This document shows, piece after piece, positions 1 to 12,300 of a DNA stretch of 64,000 nucleotides. Both the position numbers and the translations under genes were made by a program. This DNA is from Paroedura picta. Its lineage: Eukaryota > Chordata > Lepidosauria > Squamata > Gekkonidae. Numbering within the stretch: the stretch's first letter is position 1; each line of letters opens with the position of its first letter. The notes beneath the pieces are model-generated. The model did no database searches. It was not told where the DNA came from and was given only the letters and a program-made list of their open reading frames with translations. The stretch lies in NCBI RefSeq assembly GCF_049243985.1, contig NC_135369.1, positions 77,751,765 to 77,815,764 on the forward strand, written 5' to 3'.

Positions 1-325
1 TGCTCTATCCACAGATTCTCATGAATATCAACAAACCCTCATGAACTACTTGTAACAAATTTCAGATTGTGAACTACAAACAGGTTCATATCCATCCCTA
101 TTCACAGACCTTGAAGTGGTCCAGATTCTTTAACTTTAATCCTTCACTTAACTGATAAGCCTAGCAAGTGTTCTCTTGCTGTAGTAAATTATTTGCTATG
201 ATTTCAAGTGTAGGAAATCGTTAAGGGGAGCAATTATATATTCCTAGAGAGGTTTCTATTTTTTGCTGAAGTCCTGAGATTTATCAACACTATGCCAGAG
301 GCTGCTTCCTTGGACCTTTTCCGCA

Positions 326-377
326 CCAGGAATTTGCCCCGACTCACTGCTCGTCTGGTGGTGGGGCAAATTCCTGG
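326..377. repeat. Short perfect inverted repeat, 15-bp arms
   Basis: CCAGGAATTTGCCCC and GGGGCAAATTCCTGG, 22-base loop. Probably the remnant of a foldback MITE. Confidence 0.7.
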
Positions 378-670
378 TTCATCATCACATCAGCATCATC
401 CTGGGGCTGTCGTAGGCCTGGCCCAACTCAGGCCCTCACCTGCTTGCCTCCCTGCAGCAAGGCAATGTGGATAAAACCGCATTCCCTTTTGTGCCCCAGG
501 CAACCTATGTCAGGTCAGGGCCATCTGGAAAGAAGAGTCAGGCCATCCTGGCCTAACTCCTCCCCACCCTCACCCAAGTACAGCATCACACAAAGGAAAA
601 AAAATGACCTGCTGCACTGTGCTCTGCTATACTGTGCAGTGTGGCAGAGATGCCTGGGGCATTTTTGTTG

Positions 671-722
671 TTGTTTAAGAATACAGTATTGTGTAGATAC
701 ACAATACCACATTCTTAAACAA
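671..722. repeat. Hairpin, 25-bp arms with three mismatches
   Basis: TTGTTTAAGAATACAGTATT-GTGTA pairs with TACAC-AATACCACATTCTTAAACAA across a 2-base loop. Probably a MITE core; a microRNA-like hairpin cannot be excluded. Confidence 0.7.
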
Positions 723-812
723 TAACAGAAATCAGTTGCGAGGATCCAATTCTTGCATGATATTATCAAGGCTTCTACCCTGTCTTTCACACACCCACAC
801 TGACACCACCTC

Positions 813-878
813 AGAAGGAAGGAAGGAAGGAAGGAAGGAAGGAAGGAAGGAAGGAAGGAAGGAAGGAAGGAAGGAAGG
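813..878 (+). repeat. (GGAA)n microsatellite
   Basis: About 16 uninterrupted GGAA units ending in GGAGGGG. ETS-type factors can bind such arrays in other vertebrates; nothing here shows a function. Confidence 0.97.
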
Positions 879-1865
879 AGGGGTAGGTTTGCCAGATCCA
901 GGTATTAAGTACCTCACAGGCTGGCACACTGTTTTTCCACAACCAGTAGTACTGCTCAATAGTCTAGGCTTGTGCCAAAGCCAGACCCTGCAAAAACATG
1001 ACAAGACACTGCTGTGAATGTCTATCACATATGACTCATGTGTGGCCCCTCTTCCAGAGAAATCTCTTCCCCAACCTTAACAGATAGTCTTAATGAGACA
1101 TGATGGCTCCCTTTCTTTCTCCTTGACTCCTTTGTCTAAGTCTATACCTGGCCAGGACACTGCCCAACATCCTGCTCCTTGGAAAATTCCATCATGTGTT
1201 CACCTGGGTTAAAGTGGCTTCACAAAAATAATGTTTTCATTATTTTACTATAAATATGTTGTTTGCCTTGAGTTCTAAAGGGTGTAATCACCTCGAAAAT
1301 GTTGGCAAACAATCCATTCGCTATGTTACTAAATCTCTTGCAAAGCAATTCCTCACTACTCATAGACATGTGTCTTGGACATGTGTGTGCATCTCTGATA
1401 ACACTGCTACTGCACCAGTCAGATTCACAGCTTCCTGTGGGTATAGTTCATTAAAAATAAAAGTTTCAGTAGACTCCTCATGCATCTCATTTAATGCAAC
1501 CATGCTTCATTAGAAATGCAAGACTGTTGTATTGATTAAGTATTGGAGATTTCAGAAGTGGATTAATGACTTCTGACAAATAGCTGGTATCCTGTTTTTT
1601 TTCCCCCTAAAGAGAAATGTTGGGTGTTCTTTTTTAAGTTTTGCATTTTAAATTCTTTTTTATCAGCTACCTGGAGGTCAGAGCTGCTGAATTCCCTGAT
1701 TCATACAAATAAGGCTCTTGTTCCTGAAATCTACACATTTGTCTTAAATGGAAGAGATTATTCCAGTGTGCTATTTTTCCTTTACGGATGAAATGTTAGG
1801 TCAGGATGAAAAATGTACTCAGAATTTAGGAAGAATCAGCAAGTAGGATTTTAGACATCCACTAG

Positions 1866-1891
1866 CTAGCTTGCTTGCTTGCTTGCTTGCT
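1866..1891 (+). repeat. (TTGC)n microsatellite
   Basis: Five to six TTGC units following CTAGCTAGC. Confidence 0.9.
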
Positions 1892-2974
1892 TTTGTCATA
1901 AAAACAGTACACAATATAAACATTATAGAACCTCATTAATAGCTAAAAAATTCCCCGAACCAGATACAAACGGCGGTACATTATAAAACTCCTCTCCATG
2001 CAATGAGCCATTGGAATTGGTCAAACTAACTTTAGAGATTGTAATAAAATAAGTGCATAACAGGGGAGCATCTTCCAATGACTCGTGGCACTGTCTAATT
2101 CTGCACACAGGGGGGGGAAATCTGGGATTTCTTTACTTCCACCTCCATGTGGATTCTTCATTCTGTTTATCTGGTATTCCTCAGAGATTCGAGCTTCCTT
2201 GCTTCCATGCACATTGTGAAAAACGTGCTCCCTCCTTGCTGCTGTCTCATAAATGGGATGAAAATCTGCCATTTGATATAAATCTCCCAGCGAAATGCAA
2301 GCAGCCCCTGTGGAGAGATAACCTTTGCTTTTATTTGCATCTGCCTAGTTTGACTTATGACAGAATTATGCCCCCAAAATAACATTTTAATAAGTGTTTA
2401 CATGCTCCCACTCCCCAAAGACTAGGCTGATAAAATTCTTCCTCAGAACTAATTATGTTTCAAGACAAGGTTATTCTCTCCGGATAGCACACCGAAGCTG
2501 AAGCTGTACTGCGGAAGTGGACCTTTAGGCAAAGGCAGGGCTCCTCCATGTGGGCAGTATGGCAGATTTGCGCAGAGGACAAAGTAGTTAAGGTAACTTG
2601 CGCTTCAGAATGTGGGGTCGATCCTATTTTAAAGGATTTGGGGTTCTGAAAGCATCATCAGGATCAAATCACATGTTATGCAGAATTCCACACACCTTTT
2701 CTCCACTTTTAAAGAACTCAAAACAGCCCTGCTAAGCAGTGCCTGAGTGGAAGAAGGGTAGATGGAGACAGCCTGCTTCTCTCTTTTCCCACCAGTTTTT
2801 TTCTGTTAAAAAGTCCTCCTTTCCAGGCTTCTTTTTCACTTGTGGGGGGCAATGGGAGTGATAGAATAGGCCAGTCAGAAACTTGATCTGTATTTGTGCA
2901 GACAATGTACTATGCACCAGAATCCAACTTTTGACATGAATTGGCAAGTGTTTGCAATGGCATGAACTGTTGTT

Positions 2975-3040
2975 TCTTACCTATAAGGTCCTAAATGGTT
3001 TGGGGCCTGAATACTTACAGGACCACTTCTATCTGTATTA
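2975..3040 (+). mobile_element. Small L2 C-terminal fragment
   Basis: AAGGTCCTAAATGGTTTGGG followed by GAATACTTACAGGACCA encodes KVLNGLGPEYLQDH, the L2 block KALxGLGPxYLxD. It is cut short by the repeat beginning near 3045. Confidence 0.6.
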
Positions 3041-3044
3041 GTAG

Positions 3045-3178
3045 AAAAGAGCAAAAGGCCAGTAGCACCTTAAGTGCTACTTAAGAGGAAGCGAGCAGTG
3101 ACAAAGCTCATACCCTGCTACAAATTTTGTTAGTCTTTAAGATGTTACTGAGCTCTTGCTCTTTCTCATATAGAATAT
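3045..3178 (+). repeat. Penelope-like terminal repeat remnant
   Basis: AGCAGTGACAAAGCTCATAC, TACAAATTTTGTTAGTCTTT and GCTCTTGCTCTTTCTCAT match a common reptile family that ends GTTAGTCTTTAAGGTGCTAC. A short inverted piece (AGTAGCACCTTAAGTGCTAC) sits at the left. Assignment by resemblance to the 28.7-kb family. Confidence 0.5.
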
Positions 3179-3180
3179 CA

Positions 3181-3300
3181 TACTAGCATCTGGGAGACCT
3201 TGGTTCAAATCCCCACTCTGCCATGAAAGCATGGTCCCTTCTCGGCCACACTAAACAGGAACTAGGGACCAACTTGGGGCTCAGGTGACACTGTAACCTG
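3181..3300 (+). mobile_element. Degraded tRNA-like SINE fragment
   Basis: GCATCTGGGAGACCTTGGTT, CAAATCCCCACTCTGCCATG holds a B-box-like GGTTCAAATCC; the rest is diverged. Confidence 0.5.
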
Positions 3301-3465
3301 TTTTCCCTACTGCAGCTAACTGAAAGTCTGTAGAAGACAGATGTGAGACATGGGACAGAACAAACCAGGGTCATAGTTCCAACCCAAATGGAAAGAGCTG
3401 TGGTTTATTTTTGATGTAAAATATAGTGCTGAGAGATAAAATGGTGCATCTCCCATATGAGCTTG

Positions 3466-3880
3466 GTCTGAGCTTGGTCTGTTTAGCATGGAGAGAAGAC
3501 GACTGAGAGGGGATATGATAACCATCTTCAAGTATTTAAAAGGGTGCCATGTAGAAGATGGGGCAGAGTTGTTCTCTTGCCCCAGAGGGATGGACCAGAA
3601 CAAATGGGATGAAATTAATTCAAAAGAAATTCCATCTAAAGAAGTTCCTGACAGTTAAAGCAGTTTCTCAGTGGAACAGGCTTCCTTGGGAGGTGGTGGG
3701 TTCTCCATCTTTGGACATTTTTAAACAGAGGCTAGATAGCAATCTGACAGAGAGGCTGATTCTGTGAAGGCTCAAGGGGGTGGCAGGTTACAGTGGTTGT
3801 GAGTGTCCTGCATAGTGCAGGGGGTTGGACTAGATGACCCATGAGATCCCTTCCAGCTCTATGATTCTATGATTCTATGA
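3466..3880 (+). mobile_element. CR1 LINE 3' end with octamer tail
   Basis: GAGGGGATATGATAACCATC, CTTCCTTGGGAGGTGGTGGG and TTGGACTAGATGACCC are diagnostic CR1 3' sequence. It ends in three copies of the ATTCTATG octamer. 5'-truncated, as most CR1 copies are. Confidence 0.92.
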
Positions 3881-3964
3881 ATGGTTCTACTATCCTTCTG
3901 CCCTATTGATGGTAATATCTTACAGTAACAACAAAAACAAACAGGAGCCATTTGTGATATCTTA

Positions 3965-4130
3965 AAAACTAGGAAGTTTTTACTCCAGCAAAAGCTTTCA
4001 TGGCCTAGAGCCCATGGACTTGTTGGACTACAACGGCTTCAGATGAATTAGGCTCTCATCCACAAAAGCTTAAATTAGAGTCCAAATGTGTTATTCTGTG
4101 AGGTGCAACAAGACTCCTGCTTATCTTGTG
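3965..4130 (+). repeat. Penelope-like terminal repeat remnant, diverged
   Basis: CAGATGAATTAGGCTCTCAT, CCACAAAAGCTTAAATTAGA and GTGAGGTGCAACAAGACTCC follow the same layout (core, AAAGCTTA, GGTGC-ACAAGACTCC). Older than the other copies. Confidence 0.45.
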
Positions 4131-4434
4131 GCAGATAATGCAGAACAGAATGCTGAGGCAACGTATTTGTGACGTGAATAAAAATTCTACCAACAGAGGT
4201 GTTACATTTGCATTAATGGATGCCTGAGCTAAGACCTGCTTTCTCTTTGAAATGCCCTCTGCCAGATATGCTTAAATGTCCATCGAGTTCCGTAGTTTCT
4301 GCAAGATGGAGCTCTTCTACCCAGCATTTGCTTGAGGCTAGGAAGTACGGAATATCTAGAAGCTCCCCACACCCTGATAAATGGGACCGCACTGGGAAAC
4401 TAAGGGGATGCCAATAGCTGTCTGTAACAGTTTT

Positions 4435-4540
4435 AAGTTAATTCTTATGACTTTATTGGGTTACTGTTTTTATCTTTTTGTACACCACCCCGAGAAGGCT
4501 GTGCTAAGATGGACATTTTATAGACCCAATAAATCAAATC
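4435..4540 (+). mobile_element. L2-type 3' tail fragment
   Basis: TTGTACACCACCCCGAGAAG with the following TAGACCCAATAAATCAAATC resembles the hairpin and A-rich tail of L2 elements. No coding part remains. Confidence 0.5.
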
Positions 4541-4754
4541 AAAATAGATATATTTTTTGAAACACCTGATATTACCAGATATATATCTAGATATAAGTAC
4601 CTGATATAGTGTCTGAGAGGACATTCCAACAGCATTCTCCCAACTGCAGACAGGTATGAATTGCCAAAAAACTGATCCCTCCATTTATTTGTTTATTTTA
4701 TCTGCTTGGAAAATGTCTGTGCCACTCTCCAGAGACCTACTCGAACTGCCTTAT

Positions 4755-4992
4755 GGGATGGGCTGTGGCTCTGTGGAAGAGCCTCTGCTTTGTTCGCATA
4801 GGACACCAGGTTCATTGCCCCAGCATCTCCAGCTAAAAGGACCTGCTGTGAAAGCCTTTAGCCGAAACCCTGGAGAGCCACTGTCCATCTGAAGGCACTA
4901 CTCCCTACATCGTAACATCTCTGTCCATCTGAACAGGCACTACTGATCTCAACTGACCGAGGGTCTGATTCAGTATAAGGTAGTTTCATGGG
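4755..4992 (+). mobile_element. tRNA-Ala-like SINE with internal insertion
   Basis: Head GGGCTGTGGCTCTGTGGAAG (A box) and AGGTTCATTGCC (B box), then CCAGCATCTCCAGCTAAAAG and the end GGGTCTGATTCAGTATAAGG. Near 4890-4935 the CTGTCCATCTGAA and GGCACTACT segments are doubled around about 25 bases of filler. Confidence 0.85.
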
Positions 4993-6632
4993 TGTTCAAC
5001 ATAAAATGAGATAAAAATCATTAACAAGGTTAAATCATTAAAATGAACAAACAGTTAAACACCAAACTAGTAATACCCCAGCTTGGAAAACATTTATTAC
5101 CATATAATAGCCATTCTCTTTGGCTCCCTCCCCCACCAGGCCCTTTTGCCCCATGGGTGAGGAGGGTAAGAAGGGGAATGTCTTTTCAGGGTCAACACAA
5201 GTCTTTCCTTTCCCTCAGCATTGCTTCTCCCTACATCGTAACTTCTCTGTGCATCATAACCCTTGGTTGGGTTCTCCAGGCAGACTACTACTATAATCCT
5301 TCTCCTAAATGTTCTCAAAAATATTGCAGTCAGAGAAGCACCCTACTTCAACAGCCAAATACATTTCATTTTTTTAATGAAAAGTACATTCTTGTGGAAC
5401 ATTGCCATCTAATGGTAATCCATATTTATTACAGGTTAAATTTTTGCGTCTCAATTGCACAATCAGCTTTTGTTTCTCATTTTTATACATCTGTTGTATT
5501 CTGTCAAGTGGGGACACCACAAATTAAGAGCAAAAGTTAAAAATCTTTACCTCTGAAAATGCTATGCACTTCCCATTGATTTTAATGGCAGTACAGATCA
5601 GTGCTGACTATTTATCAGAAACAGGCTTGCTGCTTTGAAGAAGGGGAGAGAGAGGGAGAGGGCACTCTTGATCTTCTGCTAAGTGTATGTCACAGAGTTG
5701 CACATGAAGCCTGGTTGCCTCCATTCTGGTACTCCAACAGCCCACTTATACAGCAAGGCTAGAATCTTGCTTCCTTCAGTGGCAGGTTATCAGCGATAGG
5801 TTATCAGATGGCTTGGATATGCTGGGGCGAACTACCATGCGGCCTCCATTTTGCCTTTGTCACACATACTCTCCGCCTTGGTGCTGCACCAACCTGCTTG
5901 CCTCCATGATGATTCTCAGAGCAAATCAGGCAGAAAGAGGGCTGAGGAAAGTAAAGTGTAGTGAAAACTTCTGTGTGGATGCTCCATTGTCCCTGGGTAT
6001 GCCTCTATGTTCTCAACGGCAATCAGAGCTGCACAGAGAATTCGCTGTGCAGAAGCAGCCTTGCTCTCTTCTAGATACTGAACATCAGACAGTAGTATTT
6101 TCATTGCTCAGTATTTGCAAATTTCCCTGCCTTAATTTTGTTCTTCCCACTAATAAACCTCATTTGTGACTTCATCCTATCTGGGTCTCAGTATTGCATC
6201 CAAATTTGTAATGTCACTTCCCCACTTAGTCACAGATCCCAAGTATTTGTGCCACACCTAAAACTGAAGGATTCTTTAGTCAGATTCACAACATCCCTTC
6301 TCTAGGGAAGCAGCACAAGATGGTGGAAGAAAAGTTGCTTCCTTATGCAGGGTTCTGTTGGGACAGGAATGTGCTCTAATTGTAAAGCAGGCTATATTCA
6401 CACAGGCCTACCTAAGTTACTGTACACAATGACAAACAAATCACATCGCACCTTTACAGCATCTCCCTTTTTCTGAAAAGGGATTATGCTGAATTTTACT
6501 CTCTTAAACCTGCTATAGATGATTGCTGAAATCAAGTGTTGATATGGGGCAGTTCAAACATGCATACAGTTGCGATCTAGAACAAAGAACTGTGGGAGAA
6601 ATTGAACCATCAAAACATTATTACAGGTAGGC
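4993..6632. other. Noncoding DNA, no gene recognised
   Basis: A 165-codon open frame at 5043-5540 resembles no family I know and has AT-rich, low-complexity stretches; I do not call it. CTCCCTACATCGTAAC at 5228-5243 recurs in the 4.75-kb SINE. Confidence 0.55.
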
Positions 6633-6756
6633 CCATTATGCACGGGTTGGATAATGCACTTTCAATGCACTTTAGAAGTAGATTTTCCTTTTCCACACAG
6701 GAAAATCCAGCTGCAAAAGCACACTGAAAGTGAATTCTCCAATGTGTGCGTAATGG
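6633..6756. mobile_element. Foldback MITE
   Basis: CCATTATGCACGGGTTGG pairs with CCAATGTGTGCGTAATGG, and TAATGCACTTTCAATGCACT with the reversed arm ending GCACACTGAAAGTGAATTCT. A partial copy of one arm recurs at 9138-9180 (TTGGATAATGCACTTTCATT, CAGCTGGATTTTCCTGTGTG). Confidence 0.75.
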
Positions 6757-8486
6757 ATTTTTCTTGTAATTCAGGACTAACATTGGAGAAGAACTAGGAG
6801 CTTTGTCTCCATCCATCTTAAAGTTCTGAAAAGAGTAGCTTTCTTCAGAACAGAATGCATCAACCCTGCTTGCAGTGTACTCTTAAAAATGAGTTAGTTG
6901 AAAATATCCCTGGAAAAATTAGAATACTGGCAAAAAGGCAAATATTATGTCCAGAAATTTCCAATAAAACCCCCATATGACATTTCTGATCCCAGTATAA
7001 GGAGAAGAACATGCTGATGAAACTGTAAAATTACCATTTCTACATGTTCTACAAATCAGCTGATGTCATTGCTGGCTGAATGATTCTTAAAGTTAGAGCG
7101 TTAAGACTAGACCGCCTCTTCCTTGAGAAGAGGTCTAATTTTTCATCCCCCTGGACAGGACTAACTATCATCTCTAACTATTCAGATGAAAATCAATGTG
7201 TGTGCATCACTTCTTCAATGGATGTCTTTGTTCCTCTTTGGTCTCCTTCATCTCCTTGCACATGATTTATAACAGAAGTGCAGTATAGTTTAAGATATCT
7301 ACAGAATAGAAGCAAAGCAGCTCTTCAGATTCTTATGGTGGGAATTATAGCGTATATGCTTTTTGATCTTGGATTGCATGAAAAAAGATTATACCTACCA
7401 CCAGGAAAACAGACACATACTGCCCAAAAACACCAATTATTCTGAAAAGAGCGCAGGATGCCTTTCTCTCTCTCCCTCCTCCCCTGTACTGAAGATATAA
7501 TTAAATCTTAGGCAGAAATTAAGAGGTCCTAGATTCTCAGTTGGCAATTATTCAGTCACATCTGGCAATCCACAGAGAAAAAGGATCATTACTATTTGAC
7601 TCTGTATATATAATTTTACCCTCCTGGCCAGATATTCTCCATGCTGTTTCCATTGCAAATACTCTAAAGAAGCTTGTTCATTGGTGTATTGCTGGAAAAG
7701 GTTGCCTGTATTGGCAAGGACTGTAAGCAAAATGTCTCTTCCCAAACCCTTTGAATTCCGAAGAAAGGTCTTCCGTCAATTACCAATGCCAGCCCATCAT
7801 TTCTTTCATAGGCAATTTTCCACATGGTGTTTGTTTTCCATCTTCTCTCAGAACAGTAAGTATCCTTCTTAATACCTGGTTTTCCTGCCAATTTACCTTC
7901 ATGTTGGGAAACAACACCTTGGTCATTTAAGTAGGACAGCGTATTCAGATCACAGATCTCTTTTATCACCCTGCCTTTTCATTTGTGCTCTAACTGGCTC
8001 TACAAGGGACCAATTCTGACATTTCTACATCACACATGAAAGCTCATTGATTATATTTAAAAATATGGCTATGCAAGGGGTATTTTTGCTCCCATATTTG
8101 TGCATCCATAGCCAGCATCAACATCAGCTTCTCTTGGCACATACTAGGCCTGTCAAATGGAAAAGAGAGAAATTATAGCAGGCTTTAAGTGATGTCTTTT
8201 AATGCAGGACATTTTCATGCTTGCTTTCTACATCCCATCCCACCATTGACTAAAGGCACTATTTGATTTGAACACAGCCAGCCATACCCCAAAATGGTAT
8301 CACACTTGGAGTGCAAGAAGAGAAAGACTAGGGAGAGGTGGAGCGGAGACTGGGCCAAGAATTCTTTGCTCAGTGGTCTTCAGACCTCCTTTCCAAAGTA
8401 AACAGAACAGGAAGGTGATGCAGCATTCTATGAAATTCTCTGTAAAAAGAACAAAAAACATCTTATCCCTGGCCAGGCAATATTGA
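6757..8486. other. Noncoding DNA, no gene recognised
   Basis: Minus-strand open frames near 7548-7969 adjoin each other but show no known domain. Nothing else seen. Confidence 0.5.
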
Positions 8487-8495
8487 GAGAGAGAC

Positions 8496-8528
<33 letters not shown>

Positions 8529-8545
8529 CAGAGAGAGACAGAGAC

Positions 8546-8630
<85 letters not shown>

Positions 8631-8748
8631 GAGAGACAGAGAGAGACAGAGACAGAGAGAGAGAGAGAGAGAGAGACAGAGACAGAGAGAGACAGAGAGA
8701 GAGAGAGAGACAGAGAGAGAGAGAGAGACAGAGACAGAGAGAGACAGA

Positions 8749-8804
<56 letters not shown>

Positions 8805-8805
8805 C

Positions 8806-8880
<75 letters not shown>
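8487..8880 (+). repeat. Long purine-only microsatellite, GA with interspersed CAGA units
   Basis: About 394 bases of (GA)n broken only by single C in GACAGA units, ending in a pure GA run. Long repetitive RERE and SLSL open frames over it are artefacts. A polypurine tract of this length can adopt triplex structure. A (GT)n run follows at 8990-9016. Confidence 0.97.
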
Positions 8881-8882
<2 letters not shown>

Positions 8883-8989
8883 ATGTAGTGTTCCTGTTTC
8901 CTGGTATATTCCTGAATTCCTGTAGGTCCTTCCAGTTAGGGTGAAGGTAGCTCAGCATGTCTGGACACTGGGGGAGCATTGGAACCAGA

Positions 8990-9016
8990 TTGTGTGTGTG
9001 TGTGTGTGTGTGTGTG
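8990..9016 (+). repeat. (GT)n microsatellite
   Basis: About 13 GT units, 110 bases after the GA tract. Confidence 0.95.
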
Positions 9017-9137
9017 ATCTCCTTACTTAATAGGGTGCCTCCTATTATCTAAGCTGGGAATTCCTCTGCTTCCTCCCCTCCTTTTTATTCTCCCTTCCTC
9101 CTTTGTATTCTCCCCTTCTCCTCAGGTTCTCACACAC

Positions 9138-9185
9138 GTTGGATAATGCACTTTCATTGTGCTTTTTCAGCTGGATTTTCCTGTG
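9138..9185. repeat. Half copy of the 6.6-kb foldback MITE
   Basis: GTTGGATAATGCACTTTCAT followed by AGCTGGATTTTCCTGTGTG matches one arm of the 6633-6756 element, without the partner arm. Confidence 0.65.
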
Positions 9186-9364
9186 TGAAACGAGAAAATA
9201 TATTCTCTTGATATCATTCATGCTAGGTAAGTCCAGACTTGTATGAGCAGATGAGACTTGCTTAAACAAATCACGCTTGCGTTCATCTGATGCTAGATAA
9301 GCTAGCCTGTTTTAGGGGGAAGTATTTTTTTTTTCAATTAGGCTTTTATCGACCTCTATTACAA

Positions 9365-12300
9365 CGATCCCCTTCAAGGATCGCTGCCCCCTTCAAGGAT
9401 CGCTGCCTTGTTGTGGCAAGGGGGCTTGCGTAGTTCAGTGAAGCTATGAGCTATGCCGTGCAGGGCCACCCAAGACGGACAGGTCATAGCTGAGAGCTCT
9501 GACAAAAGGTGATCCACTGGAGAAGGCAATGGCAAACCACTCCAGTATCTTTGCCATGAAAACTCTATGGACAGTTCCAATAGGTATAACGATATGACGC
9601 TGGAAGATGAGCCCCTCAGGTCGGAAGGTGTCCAATATGCTACTGGGGATGAGCAGACGGCTAGTACGAGTAGCGCCAGAATGAATGAAGCTTCTGGGCC
9701 AAAGCCGAAAGGACGCTCAGTTGTGGAAGTAACTGGTGGCGAAAAGACAGTCCGATGCTGTAAAGATTTTTATTCCATAGGAACCTGGAACGTCAGATCC
9801 ATGAATCAAGGCAAGCTGGACGTGGTTAAACAAGAAATGAGAAGACTGAACATTGACATTTTAGGAATCAGTGAACTAAAATGGACAGGAATGGGTGAAT
9901 TTAATTCAGATGACCATCAGGTATACTACTGTGGACAAGAATCTCGCAGAAGAAATGGAGTAGCATTCATAATCAATAAGAGAGTAGGAAAAGCAGTCTT
10001 GGGATACAATCCCCAAAGTGACAGAATGATCTCAGTTCGAATCCAAGGCAAACCATTCAACATCACAGTGATCCAGGTCTACGCCCCAACCACTGCTGCT
10101 GAAGAGGATGAAGTTGATCAGTTCTATGAAGCCCTACAACACCTTCTAGAAGCAACGCCCAAAAATGATGTGCTTATCATCATGGGGGATTGGAATGCTA
10201 AAGTAGGAAGCCAAAAGATAACCGGGATAACAGGCAAGTTTGGCCTTGGAGTACAAAATGAAGCAGGGCACAGGCTGGTAGAATTTTGTCAAGAGAATAC
10301 AATGGTCATAGCAAACACTCTTTTCCAGCAACCCAAGAGACGACTCTACACATGGACATCACCAGACGGTCAACACAGAAATCAGATTGACTATGTGCTC
10401 TGCAGCCAAAGATGGAAAAGTTCTATCCAGTCAATAAAAACAAGACCAGGAGCTGATTGTGGTTCAGATCATGAGCTTCTTGTTGCAAAATTTAGGCTTA
10501 AATTGAAGAAAGTAGGGAAAAGCACTAGGCCACTCAGGTATGAACTAAATCATATCCCTGACGAATACACAGTGGAGGTGACAAATAGATTTAAGGAATT
10601 AGATCTGATAGACAGAGTGCCTGAAGAACTATGGACGGAGGTTCGCAACATTGTACAAGAGGTAGCAACTAAAACCATCCCAAAGAAAAAGAAATGCAAG
10701 AAATCAAAATGGCTGTCTGAGGAAGCTTTACAAATAGCTAAGGAGAGAAGGGAAGTGAAAGGCAAGGGAGAAAGAGAAAGATACACCCAATTGAATGCAG
10801 AATTCCAGAGAAAAGCTAGAAGAGATAAGAATGCCTTCTTAAATGAACAGTGCAAACAAATAGAAGAAAACAATAGAATGGGGAGGACCAGAGATCTTTT
10901 CAAGAAAATTGGAGATATGAAGAGAACGTTTCATGCAAAGATGGGTATGATAAGGGACCAAAATGGTAGGGACCTCACAGAAGCAGAAGAGATCAAACAA
11001 AGGTGGCAAAATTATACAGAAGAACTATACAAGAGCGAGCTTAACATCCCTGATGACCACAATGGGGTAGTTACTGACCTGGAGCCAGACATCCTGGAAT
11101 GTGAAGTCAAATGGGCCTTAGGAAGTCTGAGCAACAATAAAGCTAGTGGTAGTGACAGCATTCCAGTTGAACTATTCAAAATCTTAAAGGACGATGCAGT
11201 AAAAGTGCTACACTCAATTTGCCAGCAAATTTGGGAAACTCAACAATGGCCACAGGATTGGAAAAGGTCAGTTTACATTCCAATCCCAAAGAAGGGCAAT
11301 GCCAAAGAATGTTCAAACTACCGCACCATCGCACTAATTTCTCATGCTAGCAAAGTTATGCTCAAAATCCTACAAGCTAGGCTCCAGCAATATGTGGACC
11401 GAGAACTTCCAGAAGTACAGGCAGGATTTCGAAGAGGCAGAGGAACTAGAGATCAAATTGCCAACATACGCTGGATCATGGAGAAAGCTAGGGAGTACCA
11501 GAAGAACGTCTACTTCTGCTTCATTGACTATGCTAAAGCCTTTGATTGTGTGGAGCACAACAAATTGTGGCAAGTTCTTAAAGAGATGGGAATACCAGAG
11601 CATCTTATTTGTCTCTTGAGAAATTTATATGCAGGTCAAGAAGCAACAGTGAGAACTGAACATGGAATCACTGACTGGTTCAAAATTGAGAAAGGAGTTC
11701 GGCAAGGCTGTATACTGTCGCCTTGCCTATTTAACTTGTATGCAGAGCACATCATGAGAAATGCGGGATTAGAGGAGTCACAAATTGGGATCAAGATTGC
11801 AGGGAGAAATATCAACAACCTCAGATATGCAGATGATACCACTCTAATGGCAGAAAGTGAAGAGGAACTAAAGAGCCTGTTGATGCGGGTGAAGGAGGAG
11901 AGTGCCAAAGTTGGCTTGAAACTCAACATCAAGAAAACAAAGATCATGGCATCCGGCCCTCTCAATTCCTGGCAAATAGAAGGGGAAGAAATGGAGATAG
12001 TGACAGATTTTATTTTCCTGGGCTCCAAGATCACTGCAGATGGGGACTGCAGCAAAGAAATTAAAAGACGCTTGCTCCTGGGGAGGAAAGCTATGGCAAA
12101 TCTAGGCAGCATCCTAAAAAGCAGAGACATCACCCTGCCAACAAAAGTGCGTTTAGTCAAGGCTATGGTCTTCCCAGTTGCAATGTATGGCTGCGAAAGT
12201 TGGACCATAAGGAAGGCCGAGCGTCAAAGAATTGAGGCTTTTGAACTCTGGTGCTGGAGAAGACTCTTGCGAGTCCCTTGGACTGCAAGGCGAACAAACC

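Larger units (their letters stand above)
1..2960. other. Noncoding DNA, no gene recognised
   Basis: AT-rich single-copy-looking DNA with two hairpins, a GGAA and a TTGC microsatellite. The short open frames lack splice context or known motifs. Confidence 0.6.

Noticed and set aside
5043-5540. 165-codon open frame on the plus strand
   Set aside because: No family resemblance, no splice or promoter context, and a length that chance can give in AT-rich DNA.
7548-7969. Adjoining minus-strand open frames that might be an exon or a transposase piece
   Set aside because: No recognisable motif, and the two frames do not form a known domain.
8300-8979. Open frames of 150-194 codons made of SLSL or RERE repeats
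   Set aside because: They are translations of the GA microsatellite; a stop-free dinucleotide repeat opens every frame.
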